From Armatimonadetes bacterium UBA1398 (GTDB lineage Bacteria; Armatimonadota; Zipacnadia; UBA1398), in contig DBQI01000049.1 in the NCBI GenBank assembly GCA_002305165.1, forward strand, positions 1 to 64,000: a stretch of 64,000 nucleotides of DNA, read 5' to 3'. Of the stretch, positions 26,901 to 35,819 are shown in pieces (position 1 is the first letter of the stretch; each line of letters begins with the position of its first letter). Position numbers and translations under genes: made by a program. Under the pieces are notes generated by a model that ran no database searches, was not told the DNA's origin, and saw nothing but the letters and a program-made list of their open reading frames with translations.

Positions 26901-29187
26901 CCACCCTGTCCGCGCGCACCAGGAGGTCTAGCACGGGGTCGGCCGGAGTCTCGCCTTCCGGGAGGTAGTCCCGCACCGTGCCGTTCGCGACGATCGCCGA
27001 ACTGCCTCGCGTGAGATGCAGGTCAGCCAGAGCGATCTCCTTGAGGTCACCGGACAGCGTACCGACCCGCAGGTGGTCTGCTGCCCAGCGCTCATAGCTG
27101 GGATGCTCCACCTCCACCGACCCATACCAAGAGGGGGAGTCCAGCGGCCCGTTGATCCGACCGACGAAGGTCGCCACGCCGGCGAGGTTTGGCCAGGTCG
27201 CATCGACGGGTTTGAGTGCCTTCGCGAGACCCGAAACGTCCGCGTTCTTCAGCACGATCCGCGTGTCAGCGAGCCGCATCGGCTCCCCATCAGCCACTGG
27301 GAAGATGAGATGCCCTGACGCCTGCGCCGACACCTTGGGATCGGTCACCTCAAGCCACGGGATCTCCAGGCGCCCCGCCACCGTCCTCGCTGCGAACGCG
27401 GCCTTCTGCAGTGTCAGCTCGCCGTACTCGAGACCCTCGACCCGCCCCTTGAGCACCACGTCCGGCGGCTCACCTGCCGATGAGGGCGAGGTCACCTCCA
27501 GCCGTGTCGTGAGGTCACCTATAGGAATCGTCTCGCCTACGTCGACATAGCGACCGATGCGTTCGATAGGGTAGCCGTCGAGAAGCCCGCTGAACGCATA
27601 CCGGGACGCTCCATCGCCGTAGCGCACCCAGCCCGAGCCTTCAAGCCCTGTGCCATCGACCTTGGCCCGGATCGCCGAGATGTCGATCCCCTTCGCGTCG
27701 AAGACGGCGTCAGCAACGATCGAGGCGAGGTCGGTGTCTAGGAGCCGTGCGTAGCCCTCGCGGATCTGAGCCCGTCCCCGCACACCCTCCGCACCAAGCT
27801 CCACAGACGCAGATAGGCGGCCCCGGAAGGAGAGACTCGTGTCCTTGGCGAGCAGCCAGTTGGGGGGATCGAACAGCGGGCCCGTCGCCGCGCTGACTTC
27901 TGTCTCGGCTACTCCCGCCTCGCCGCCCAACTGCTCTGGATCGCCCACCCGCGTCTGGAGTTTGAGATCCTCCGTCGCCACTCGTGTCCCATCCGGGAGC
28001 ACGGCGGAGAGCCCTGGCGAGGTGAGATCACCGCTTACCACCAGTTCGGCGCCGCTACCCGTCACAAGCAGGTCACCCGTCAGCGGTCCACCGCTGGTGA
28101 TCTCGTACCCCTCGGGGAGTACCGGCCACTCCCTCAGGAGTTCAGCCGGGTCGATGTGCGCGTCGCGCACCGTGAGGTTGTAGAGCGGCCCCCCTGCCTC
28201 GTCGAGACCGAGGACGCTTCCGGTAACCCTGGCCGTGCTCGAACCGTAGGCCACCTGCGCGCCATCGAGGAAAAGACTTGTGCCAACGACCTTCAGGGGG
28301 CCGTCGTAGGTGGCGGTGCCGTCGATGTGCTGCGGCGAGGACACTTGGGCATTCTGGAGATCGGCACGGATCGACCAGGCGGGCGCCTGCCCGGGAGCGA
28401 GGGCCACCCTTGCCTCCGCCGATACCTGCCCGCCGCGGACCTGTAGCATCTCCGCAGGGACCGAAAGATAGGACGCGGCGTAGGGCAGATCGACGCCCGA
28501 AACGCTGATGTCGAAGCTCTGATAGGAGGCCTCCCCGAGCCCCACTTCGCCGCTGAACCCCACGCGGCCCACAGGCTCGGTTCCGCCAGAGAAGCTACCT
28601 GCAACGGTGAGTTTGGTGTGGTCCGCGAAGTCCGCGAGGGCATCGATGTTGTTGGGCGTGATGTCGACGATGCCCCGCGGCGTGACGATGCTCTCGTCAC
28701 GGTAGTGGACCCGGCCCCCCCTCACCCGAATCGTCCCCGCGAAGCGATCGGGCTTGGGCTTCCTGTCCTTCGGGATGAGGTCGTCGAAGTTCCACCTGCC
28801 CGACGGGTCCCGGCTCACCTCGGCTCGCAGGCCGCTGACCTCCACCGAATGGATGCCTCGGAGCGGCAGGATGTCGCGGTCGAGGATCTGCCGTCCGCGG
28901 TACCGGACGCGAACCTCTTCTGCCGTCACGAACGGGGTGTCCTCGAGGGACCGGTCGCGCTGGGCGATCACCACATCTCGGAGCACGATGCCAGTGAGGG
29001 GGTTCCCCGAGATAGAGCCGATCCGCACATCCCGGTGCAGGTGGAACGCGGCCTCGGTCTCCGCCGCGCGCTTCACATCATCCAGGCTCCAGCCCATCGC
29101 AAGCACGCGCATGGCGATGAGCGCGGGGAGGCCAATGAAGCCAACGGCGAAGGCGATCCCCTTGGATGTGAGAAGGTTGCGGACCAC
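23911..29187 (-). CDS. tamB: TamB-like translocation and assembly protein
   Basis: This 1758-residue protein is a TamB/AsmA-like bridging protein: a single N-terminal membrane helix (GIAFAVGFIGLPALIAMRVLA) followed by an AsmA-type start with VRIGSISGNPLTGIVLRDV, then more than a thousand residues of short repeating beta strands, and the C-terminal DUF490/TamB domain (LDANLDVQAGTYVAYRGRN, IQLSSEPPIPESELIQLIGTG). It ends with aromatic-rich strands and a terminal Phe. TamB spans the periplasm and helps insert outer-membrane proteins or move phospholipids. It is longer than E. coli TamB. The GTG at 29187 has AGGGGAG four bases upstream. No TamA barrel partner is adjacent. It heads a five-gene minus-strand run. 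Confidence 0.9.
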   Translation of the reverse strand: MVRNLLTSKGIAFAVGFIGLPALIAMRVLAMGWSLDDVKRAAETEAAFHLHRDVRIGSISGNPLTGIVLRDVVIAQRDRSLEDTPFVTAEEVRVRYRGRQILDRDILPLRGIHSVEVSGLRAEVSRDPSGRWNFDDLIPKDRKPKPDRFAGTIRVRGGRVHYRDESIVTPRGIVDITPNNIDALADFADHTKLTVAGSFSGGTEPVGRVGFSGEVGLGEASYQSFDISVSGVDLPYAASYLSVPAEMLQVRGGQVSAEARVALAPGQAPAWSIRADLQNAQVSSPQHIDGTATYDGPLKVVGTSLFLDGAQVAYGSSTARVTGSVLGLDEAGGPLYNLTVRDAHIDPAELLREWPVLPEGYEITSGGPLTGDLLVTGSGAELVVSGDLTSPGLSAVLPDGTRVATEDLKLQTRVGDPEQLGGEAGVAETEVSAATGPLFDPPNWLLAKDTSLSFRGRLSASVELGAEGVRGRAQIREGYARLLDTDLASIVADAVFDAKGIDISAIRAKVDGTGLEGSGWVRYGDGASRYAFSGLLDGYPIERIGRYVDVGETIPIGDLTTRLEVTSPSSAGEPPDVVLKGRVEGLEYGELTLQKAAFAARTVAGRLEIPWLEVTDPKVSAQASGHLIFPVADGEPMRLADTRIVLKNADVSGLAKALKPVDATWPNLAGVATFVGRINGPLDSPSWYGSVEVEHPSYERWAADHLRVGTLSGDLKEIALADLHLTRGSSAIVANGTVRDYLPEGETPADPVLDLLVRADRVDLEDVLSLAETPNEYDVSGLAYLQATVKGPVSRLVADGSVQLRDAVAAGWPVREAAVDLALVDGDLEVHDLRAAVDAGGLTAQGVVRDVFNTRYLQVTWTADDLTMHPDVQEWASRYGLAGRVSMSGAIDGPAEDFEARLYLQTDELVVGGQTFQKGSIEAAASRFSTTGTVLVDFGPVVLEGAGGLVQVAGFWDSQSGAVNASVDAAGLRFRALADLLTAWSDDPAGMAPITRAADTVGGEIFGHLDIDGQPGSLYITGTGLRLQQASYLGDTLPMVTGTVTWDQFNERVVAPEFAIIGESGIVEGRVDATLGDDGRIDGTVEGRDVLLARYAALFGGEALTGGTGSFRMVVHGETDSPAVSGTITARDLVVTLPEGLHSAIGQTLQYDSLTVQGVALNEGALTVSSILLGAAEGGLRLDDVHLPFSYREGGFVRDRGIGARLWLPRQDLAEVRPLQSLLRRWGVTGDVELDVAIGGTLARPSLNGYLAIEDGKAVYTADNGVAQRLLGGAPLTVEDVDIRVAIAPGQDSELGRITLESFQGRALGGEFSLGGGVSLVGWSPLDPRNRFDLAGQITGVQRRLFSGPNGVMDLRTAALSVVYQPETGVNALRIEDLDAGLGSGRITASGSVDLRPENMGERLGYNQWNDVTVTLDAIPVNARDLAEFALVTIGGNEADLSNLDVGHGVLDGSITVSSPVATGEERVPATIGGEITLSDAELIIPTSLSSGGDPVLWSLEREDFVLSDLKLLVGKDVNVPLLDAPLSGAATASGSLRRPSLSGVFSGAGGGISVLGRTWDIDRFGLSFEYAVSASSELELDANLDVQAGTYVAYRGRNTRVQLAIRGPLGATEIQLSSEPPIPESELIQLIGTGGGGEGGGGAAAIGDALSSDLSAALGGLVSEQAVKGLVGRIREALGLEQFSLEIGEHAELSGFDIEAEVFPNLFIRVRQTNDQDFRKDEIRFGITYKLPGRGRFSLETTNTGKLQASLEAAWSF

Positions 29188-29316
29188 GCGGCTCCCCTTG
29201 TCGGAGCGTTCCGCTTCGCCGTCGCCTCGACCTCCGGGTCGTTAGGAGGCTAAACTGCTGAAACGACAGCTGAACCGGTTGTTGTTCATTATGATTCGCC
29301 GGGAGTGGACTTTACC

Positions 29317-30381
29317 ATGCCGTCATCTCTGTTCGTGTCCGCGCTTGCCGTAGCTCTGCTGACGGCTGGGGCCGCTGTGGCCCAGATTCCAGACCTCACG
29401 TCGCCCGTCCCCTACCCGCCTGATGGGATCGGCCAGAAGCGCGCCAACGTCATCGTCGTCATCTATGATCCCTCCATCCCCTCCGAAGGAGGGAAGCGTC
29501 TGACTGAAGTTATGGGCTGGAACGACCCTGATGAGCTTACCCAGGCTCTCATCGATGACGTGCGCGTTGCCAGCAACGGGTACATCAACTACGAGGTTGT
29601 CCTGCGCCTAGACCTCGACAAGTGCCCGCCCTGGCGAAGCGGCTTCCGCTATGATCCCGATAACCTTCTCGACGACATCCGACACCAGAACTGGAAGCAG
29701 GGCGATGGCGCGAGCTACGAGGGGATCCTCGTGGAGAACGACCTTGTGGAGGCCATCGAGGAGCTGGATGTCACGGAGGTCTGGCTTTGGGGCGCTCCCG
29801 GAATGCACTGGGATGAGTATGCGATGTTCATCCCCGGCAGGGACGACCGGCTCCCTCCCACGGACAACCCGTGGTTCTACCGGCCCTACGACATACCGGA
29901 TCTCGGCAAGAGCCTCTGGGTGATGGGTTTCAACTACGAGCGCGGCGAGGGTGAGATGCTGGAGAGCTACTGCCATCGGGCGGAGGGGATCCTCGCTCTG
30001 GCCGTAGCCGGCGGCGTCTGGGACACCTCTCGTGATGATCCCTGGAACGTCTTCACACGGGTGGACAAGGATCATCCAGGCGAGAGCCACGTCGGCGGTG
30101 TGCACTATGCCCCCAACAGCCGCTCCGACTACGACTGGGGACATGATCGCTACGTGCAGACCTACGCTCTCGACTGGCGCAACTACCCGGATCTCAAAGG
30201 TACGAAGGCCATCATGAACTGCTACGACGGGTGGGGGCCGGACATCGTCACCCACCACTGCTGGTGGCTTGGCATGCTGCCCAAGGCGCTTGGACAGACG
30301 GAGTACGGCTACAACAACTGGTGGATCTACGTCGCTAACTTCGACGAGGACCTTCAGGATCTGCCGCCGGACGAGGAGTAG
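29317..30381 (+). CDS. Secreted protein of unknown family
   Basis: The 354-residue protein has a signal peptide (LFVSALAVALLTAGAAVAQ). The mature region is rich in Trp, Tyr, Asp and His, with stretches such as KRANVIVVIYDPSIP, DVTEVWLWGAPGMHWDEYAM, GFNYERGEGEMLESYCHR and HPGESHVGGVHYAPNSRSDY. The LWGAPGMHWDE and MLESYCHR blocks could place His and Glu in an active site, but no named family is recognised. The ATG at 29317 is chosen with GGGAG upstream; an in-frame GTG at 29305 is possible. It is divergent from tamB and convergent with pdxA, separated from the latter's stop by three bases. Function unknown. Confidence 0.7.
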   Translation: MPSSLFVSALAVALLTAGAAVAQIPDLTSPVPYPPDGIGQKRANVIVVIYDPSIPSEGGKRLTEVMGWNDPDELTQALIDDVRVASNGYINYEVVLRLDLDKCPPWRSGFRYDPDNLLDDIRHQNWKQGDGASYEGILVENDLVEAIEELDVTEVWLWGAPGMHWDEYAMFIPGRDDRLPPTDNPWFYRPYDIPDLGKSLWVMGFNYERGEGEMLESYCHRAEGILALAVAGGVWDTSRDDPWNVFTRVDKDHPGESHVGGVHYAPNSRSDYDWGHDRYVQTYALDWRNYPDLKGTKAIMNCYDGWGPDIVTHHCWWLGMLPKALGQTEYGYNNWWIYVANFDEDLQDLPPDEE

Positions 30382-30384
30382 CCC

Positions 30385-31371
30385 TCACCGCCTGCGCCGT
30401 AGAAGGTCCAGTGCGACGTCAACCGCTTTGATTAGGCTGTATTCGCTCGCCTTGCCCTGCCAGGCGATGTCGAAGGCCGTGCCGTGGTCAACCGAGGTTC
30501 GCAGTACTGGGAGCCCCAGCGTGGCGCTGATCGTACCGTGGAAGTCCCGGGTCTTGGTCGCGATGTGGCCCTGGTCGTGGTAGAGGGATAGTACGCAGTC
30601 GTGCTGGCCCTGCAGTCCTTGGTGGAACACGGAGTCTGCGCCAATGGGTCCACGTGCATCGATGCCCTCCGACTGGGCATTGCGTACCGCGGGTTCCAGG
30701 TGCTCAGCCTCCTCGGTTCCGAACTGGCCGCCGTCGCTGGCATGCGGGTTCATCGCCGCCACGGCGATGGATGGCCTGTCGAACCCGAGTTGCCCCATTG
30801 CCTCATGCACACGGCGCAGCATGTCGAGGACACGTTCACGGGTTGCGTAGTCGATCGCCTGCCGTAGTGACAGGTGCCGGCTGAGGAAGAAGACCCTCAG
30901 GCCCTCGGTCACGAACAACGTGAGGGGGTGCGCGACGCCGAATGCGGCGGCGAGAAGCTCGGTGTGCCCGATGTGTGGGACTCCTGCGGCACGCAGCGAC
31001 TCCTTGTTGATGGGCGCGGTGACGATAGCGTCGACCTCGCCCGCCCGCGCGATCTCGCAAGCTCGCTCGATATACGCGGCGGAGGCTTCCCCTCCAGCCG
31101 CTGTCACCGTTCCCGGCGCTATTCCATCGGCGCCCGCGATGGGCACATCGATGAGTTGACCGTCCTCGGGCATACGCAACCCAAGCGCCTGCGCGCATCG
31201 CCCCAGCACATGCACGCTGCCGATGAGCCTCACATCGTGCTCCCCGAACGCTGGCGCCCTCAGGGCCTTGAGGCAGATTTCGGGACCGATGCCAGCGGGT
31301 TCCCCCATGGTGATAGCGATCCGAGCCAAAACCGCACCAACCTTCCGTCGTATCTCCAAGGGCTTCGCCAT
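30385..31371 (-). CDS. pdxA: 4-hydroxythreonine-4-phosphate dehydrogenase family (PdxA)
   Basis: The 328-residue protein shows the PdxA signature throughout: RIAITMGEPAGIGPEICLKAL, IVTAPINKESL, GHTELLAAAFG, AAMNPHASDGGQFG and the YHDQGHIATKT metal/substrate block near the C terminus. PdxA oxidises 4-phosphohydroxy-L-threonine in pyridoxal phosphate synthesis; related PdxA2 proteins act on four-carbon sugar acids instead. No other B6 gene is nearby, and many sugar genes are, so the second role is possible. The start is uncertain: ATG 31371 has no ribosome site, while TTG 31329 has GGAAGG 11 bases upstream and would give the more usual N terminus. Divergent from the gmhA-like gene. Confidence 0.87.
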   Translation of the reverse strand: MAKPLEIRRKVGAVLARIAITMGEPAGIGPEICLKALRAPAFGEHDVRLIGSVHVLGRCAQALGLRMPEDGQLIDVPIAGADGIAPGTVTAAGGEASAAYIERACEIARAGEVDAIVTAPINKESLRAAGVPHIGHTELLAAAFGVAHPLTLFVTEGLRVFFLSRHLSLRQAIDYATRERVLDMLRRVHEAMGQLGFDRPSIAVAAMNPHASDGGQFGTEEAEHLEPAVRNAQSEGIDARGPIGADSVFHQGLQGQHDCVLSLYHDQGHIATKTRDFHGTISATLGLPVLRTSVDHGTAFDIAWQGKASEYSLIKAVDVALDLLRRRR

Positions 31372-31410
31372 CGCCGGGCGAAGGGACCTGCACAAACCAC
31401 CAGATGGGAA

Positions 31411-32004
31411 GTGACCTCTCTGAACGAAGCGGAGATCCTCAGACGCACCTTGGAACAAAGCGCGGAGGCTAAGCGAGCGGCCATCAAACCTCTGAGCGCC
31501 CCCTTCGAAGCCGCCTGCCGAGCCATTGGCGACCGCCTTCAAGCCGGCGGCACCCTCTTCACCTGCGGCAATGGGGGATCGATGTGTGACGCGATGCACC
31601 TGGTCGGTGAGATGATCGGCCGCTTCGCGTACGACCGCTTGGCCATTCGAGCCGTCACCCTGGGGGCCAATCCGGCGAGCGTCACGGCCATCGCCAACGA
31701 CTACTCCTACGTGGACGTCCTCCTGAGGGAGGCGGATGCTCTGATCGCCCCGGGCGACGCGCTCATCGGGATCTCCACCAGCGGCGGAGCTCAGAACATC
31801 ACCGCCGTCGCTCGCCTCGCTCGCGAGCGGGGCGCCTTTGTAGTAGGCCTCACGGGACGGTCGGGTGGTATCCTGGCCGCTGAATGCGACGTCGAGCTTC
31901 GTGCGCCCAGCGACGCTACGCCCCGCATCCAGGAGGTCCACATCACCCTCATCCATGCCCTGTGCGAAGCTCTCGAGGCTAGGCTTCGCCCGCCGACGGC
32001 GTGA
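31411..32004 (+). CDS. gmhA: SIS-domain phosphoheptose isomerase (GmhA-like)
   Basis: The 197-residue protein is a single SIS domain of the GmhA/DiaA group. Family features are the LFTCGNGGSMCDAMHLVGEM segment with the phosphate-binding Gly/Ser loop, the DRLAIRAVTL stretch, ISTSGGAQNI as the second phosphate loop, and the C-terminal RIQEVHITLIHALCEALE with its conserved His. GmhA turns sedoheptulose 7-phosphate into D-glycero-D-manno-heptose 7-phosphate for lipopolysaccharide core or surface glycans. The GTG at 31411 lacks a strong ribosome site but marks where the protein-like frame begins. It is divergent from pdxA by 39 bases. Other heptose genes are not in the window. Confidence 0.85.
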   Translation: MTSLNEAEILRRTLEQSAEAKRAAIKPLSAPFEAACRAIGDRLQAGGTLFTCGNGGSMCDAMHLVGEMIGRFAYDRLAIRAVTLGANPASVTAIANDYSYVDVLLREADALIAPGDALIGISTSGGAQNITAVARLARERGAFVVGLTGRSGGILAAECDVELRAPSDATPRIQEVHITLIHALCEALEARLRPPTA

Positions 32005-32124
32005 ACCGTCCCGAGCGCGCCCTGGAGCCAGGAGTCCCTTGCCCCTGGCGCGAACCTGGAAGACACGGCGCCGACGAGCGCCGCCATCCGGCTTCAGGCC
32101 TTCCCTAGAGGTGAGTCTCTGCCC

Positions 32125-35100
32125 ATGAGCGACACCAGCCACCCTCTCGACATCGAGAACCCCCAGGTCGTTGGGATCAACAAGGAGCCGCCCCACGCCA
32201 CCTTGATGCCCTACCTCACCGAGGAGCAAGCGATCGCGCGCGACGCCAAGGCGTCCCCGTGCCGGCTCGATCTGAACGGCCCATGGCGGTTCCATCTGGC
32301 CCACAACCCGTCCGAGGTGCCCCCTGGTTTCTGGGATGCCGGCTATGACACGTCGCCCTGGGATGAGATCGAGGTCCCTGGCAACTGGCAGCTACAGGGC
32401 CATGACGTGCCCATCTACGTGAACGTACGGAACCTCTGTGGCGGTCCGCCGCCTAAGGTCAGAGAGGACTTCAACCCTACAGGCTGCTACGTCCGCGAGT
32501 TCCGGATCCCGGAGGAGTGGATAGGGCGAGAGACGTTCCTCCACTTCGCTGGCGTCCAGTCCGCCTTCTACCTCTGGGTGAATGGCCGGATGGTCGGCTA
32601 CAGCCAGGGCAGCATGACGCCCGCGGAGTTCCGCATCACCGACTACCTGCAACCTGGCGCCAACCGGATCGCGTGCGAGGTCTACCGGTGGTCGGTGGGT
32701 AGCTACCTGGAGGATCAGGATCATTGGCGTCTGTCGGGCATCTACCGCGACGTGTTCCTCTTCTCAACGCCCAAGATCCACATCCGCGACTACAAGGTCG
32801 AGACCCCCTTCGACGCTGACTACAACGATGCTATGCTGCGAGTCCGCGTCAAGGTGCGGAGCTACGATGGAGAGGCGCGCTGCCGGGTCGCGGGGCGGCT
32901 GCTGGATGCGTCAGGGGCTGAAGTGCTGGCCGCCCCGATCTCAGCCGACGTCTCCGTGCCTGCCGGAGAGGATGGCCTCGTCACCCTCGAGACCCTGGTG
33001 CGCTCCCCCTCCAAGTGGTCGCCCGAGTTCCCGACCCTCTACACATTGGTGCTCTCCCTGTATGCCGAAGACGGCGCCCTCATCGAGACCGAGAGCTGCC
33101 GAGTGGGGTTCCGCTGGGTGGAGCTCAAGGACGAGCGCATCCACGTGAACGGCGTGCCCATCATCATCGGCGGAGTGAATCGGCACGACCACGACCCCGA
33201 TCACGGCAAGCGCGTTCCGCGCGAGCGCCTCATCGAGGACATACTCGTTCTCAAGCGCCACAACGTGAACGCAGTGCGGACCTCGCACTACCCCAATGAC
33301 CCCGAGTTCTATGACCTGTGCGACGAGTACGGTCTCTACGTCCTCGATGAGGCGAACCTGGAGTCTCACCACTACTGGGACCGCTTCTCCAAGGACCCAG
33401 AGTGGGAGCGCGCCTTCGTGGATCGGGCCGAGCGCATGGTGGAGAGGGACAAGAACCACCCGTGCGTCATCATGTGGTCGCTCGGGAACGAGTCCGGCTT
33501 CGGACCGGGCCATGTCGCCATGTCCGACTGGATCCGGCAGAACGACCCCCACCGACCTATCCACTACCATCCGGCGTGGGATGACGCCGCCGTCGACCAG
33601 CTCGCGCCCATGTATCCGCAAGTCAGCGAGATCATCAAGTGGGCCCAAGACGAGAGCGAGACTCGGCCCGTCATCATGTGCGAGTACGCGCACTCCATGG
33701 GGAACAGTACCGGCAACCTCAAGGAGTACTGGGAGGCTGTCCGCACCCACAAGCGGCTGCAGGGCGGGTACATCTGGGACTACGTGGACCAGGGTCTCCG
33801 CCGCACCTGGCCTCCGACGATCACAACGCCCGATGCCGCCCGCCCCCAACGGAGACCGGCGGTGTGGGCTGACGTGACCAAGGGGCGCGGTGGCGGCAAA
33901 GCCATCACCCGTGGGTGGGTTCAGATCCCCGATTCCGATGACCTCAATGTGCCCCACGGACCCGTCACCGTGGCCGCATGGGTCCAGCCCACGGAGGATG
34001 GCGAGGACCAGCCCATCGTGGCAAAGGGCGACCACCAGTACTGCCTCGGCCAGCGCGCCCGCGGCTCTGTCGAGTTCGCGCTCTGGGATGGCGAGCAGTA
34101 CCACAGTGCCCGAACCTTGCTGCCCTCCGACTGGGTCGGACAGTGGCATCATGTGGCCGGGGTGTATGACGGCGCCATGATCGCCCTCTTCATCGATGGC
34201 GAGGTCGTGGCCACGAACGCCTGGGATGGTCGCGTACCCGACTCCCAGTTCCACCTGGGCATCGGTCGGAACGTGGAGACGGACGGCCTGTTCCAGGGCG
34301 TCATCGACTCCGTGCGGATCTGGGACAGAGCCCTTCTGCCCGAGGAGCTCGCTGGCCCGACGCTTCCCGACGATGGCTGCATCCTGCGGCTGGACCTCGA
34401 CGAGTTCGGCGATGCCGAGGGAGTCGAGTACTTCGCCTACGGCGCCGACTATGGGGAGGCCCCGACTGATGGGAACTTCTGCATCAACGGACTGATGTCG
34501 CCCGACCGGGATCCTCACCCCGGTCTCATCGAGTATAAGAAGTGGCTCGAACCCGTCGAGGTGCATCCTCTCGACCTCTCGACAGGCTCCCTCCGCGTCC
34601 TCAACCGCTATGAGTTCAGTGATCTCCGGCACCTTGCCATCGAGTGGCGCATCCTCGAAGACGGCATGGCGATCGTCTCGGGCGCTCATCCGCCGCTGAC
34701 TGCTTCCCCCGGGCAGACCGCTGATCTGCACCTCGGCTACGAGCTGCCGACGCCGCGGGCGGGCTCGGAGTACCGTCTCCATGTGAGCTTCCGACTCGCT
34801 GCGGATGCCACCTGGGCGCCGGCCGGTCACGAAGTTGCCTTCGCTGAGTTCGCCCTCCCCCTTCAGGCCCCGGCAGCTCAGCCCCTCGACCCGTCCGCCA
34901 TGCCCGCCCTCTCGCACTCCAAGACGGCAGATGGCGTCCGTCTAACCGGCGATGGCTTCGAACTCGCCTTCGACGCCTCCGGCCGACTCATGGAGTGGCT
35001 CGTCGCGGGTGCACGAGTCATTGCCGCTGGCGCCACGTTTGACGGCTGGCGCGCCCCAACCGACAACGACCGCCTCAAGCCCTCCCTCCACCTCTGGCGC

Positions 35101-35808
35101 GAGGCGGGCCTCGACCGGCTCGAACACCAGACGCTCTGCACCGACCTCCAGGCCGTCTCTACGGCCGAGATCCGGGTCCGCACCGAGGTCCTCTCGCGAG
35201 CGGCTGGCCGCGAGAACCACGTGCGAAGCGTCTTCGACTACACCATCTACGGCAGCGGCGATGTACGGATCGCCCACACGGTGGACTTCCTGGGCGAATG
35301 GCCGCATCTCCCCAAGGTCGGCATGGCGCTCACCCTGCCCGTGGACTTCACCACCATCGAGTACTATGGCCGCGGTCCCCACGAGTCCTACATCGACCGG
35401 TTCCACAGTGCGCCTCTCGCTCGCTGGCGCCAGACAGTGGACGAGCAGTACTACCCTTACATCATGCCGCAGGAGACAGGTAACAAGACGGAGGTGCGGT
35501 GGGCGGCTTTCACCGGGTCTGGCGGCCCTGGCCTACTCATAGTAGGCGACCGGCCACTCCAGCTCCGCGCCCTGCGTTACTCCGATGAGGATCTCACCAT
35601 CGCCAAGAGGACATGCGACCTCGCCAAGAGCGACGTCGTCCACCTGAGCCTCGCCGTGGCGAACGCCGGTCTCGGCAATGGGAGCTGCGGCCCTGATACC
35701 TTGGACGAGTACCGCGTCGTCGGCGACCACTTCGAGTACGCGGTCTGCTTCCGCCCCTTCCAGGCAGGCGCGCAGCAGCCCGAGCACCTCGCCCGGATCC
35801 GCGTGTAA
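32125..35808 (+). CDS. GH2 beta-galactosidase with an inserted LamG domain
   Basis: The 1227-residue enzyme follows LacZ order: sugar-binding jelly roll, immunoglobulin-like domain, TIM barrel, second immunoglobulin domain and the C-terminal Bgal_small_N domain (FDGWRAPTDND, YYGRGPHESY). The acid/base Glu456 lies in GNESG and the nucleophile Glu520 in MCEYAHSMGNS. Unusually, about 200 residues resembling a concanavalin-like LamG/laminin domain (residues roughly 560-767) are inserted inside the TIM barrel, between IWDYVDQ and the AYGADYG loop that normally follow each other. There is no signal peptide, so it acts in the cytoplasm or is exported otherwise. The start has AGAGGTGAG about nine bases upstream. 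Confidence 0.92.
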   Translation: MSDTSHPLDIENPQVVGINKEPPHATLMPYLTEEQAIARDAKASPCRLDLNGPWRFHLAHNPSEVPPGFWDAGYDTSPWDEIEVPGNWQLQGHDVPIYVNVRNLCGGPPPKVREDFNPTGCYVREFRIPEEWIGRETFLHFAGVQSAFYLWVNGRMVGYSQGSMTPAEFRITDYLQPGANRIACEVYRWSVGSYLEDQDHWRLSGIYRDVFLFSTPKIHIRDYKVETPFDADYNDAMLRVRVKVRSYDGEARCRVAGRLLDASGAEVLAAPISADVSVPAGEDGLVTLETLVRSPSKWSPEFPTLYTLVLSLYAEDGALIETESCRVGFRWVELKDERIHVNGVPIIIGGVNRHDHDPDHGKRVPRERLIEDILVLKRHNVNAVRTSHYPNDPEFYDLCDEYGLYVLDEANLESHHYWDRFSKDPEWERAFVDRAERMVERDKNHPCVIMWSLGNESGFGPGHVAMSDWIRQNDPHRPIHYHPAWDDAAVDQLAPMYPQVSEIIKWAQDESETRPVIMCEYAHSMGNSTGNLKEYWEAVRTHKRLQGGYIWDYVDQGLRRTWPPTITTPDAARPQRRPAVWADVTKGRGGGKAITRGWVQIPDSDDLNVPHGPVTVAAWVQPTEDGEDQPIVAKGDHQYCLGQRARGSVEFALWDGEQYHSARTLLPSDWVGQWHHVAGVYDGAMIALFIDGEVVATNAWDGRVPDSQFHLGIGRNVETDGLFQGVIDSVRIWDRALLPEELAGPTLPDDGCILRLDLDEFGDAEGVEYFAYGADYGEAPTDGNFCINGLMSPDRDPHPGLIEYKKWLEPVEVHPLDLSTGSLRVLNRYEFSDLRHLAIEWRILEDGMAIVSGAHPPLTASPGQTADLHLGYELPTPRAGSEYRLHVSFRLAADATWAPAGHEVAFAEFALPLQAPAAQPLDPSAMPALSHSKTADGVRLTGDGFELAFDASGRLMEWLVAGARVIAAGATFDGWRAPTDNDRLKPSLHLWREAGLDRLEHQTLCTDLQAVSTAEIRVRTEVLSRAAGRENHVRSVFDYTIYGSGDVRIAHTVDFLGEWPHLPKVGMALTLPVDFTTIEYYGRGPHESYIDRFHSAPLARWRQTVDEQYYPYIMPQETGNKTEVRWAAFTGSGGPGLLIVGDRPLQLRALRYSDEDLTIAKRTCDLAKSDVVHLSLAVANAGLGNGSCGPDTLDEYRVVGDHFEYAVCFRPFQAGAQQPEHLARIRV

Positions 35809-35819
35809 GGGGGCCTACC

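Noticed and set aside
31372..32304. Long N-terminal extension of PdxA
   Set aside because: The frame stays open far upstream, but that stretch overlaps the gmhA-like gene on the other strand and matches nothing in PdxA.
32941..34917. 658-codon minus-strand frame inside the GH2 gene
   Set aside because: The plus strand encodes a fully conserved beta-galactosidase over the same bases; the minus frame has no ribosome site and no domain.
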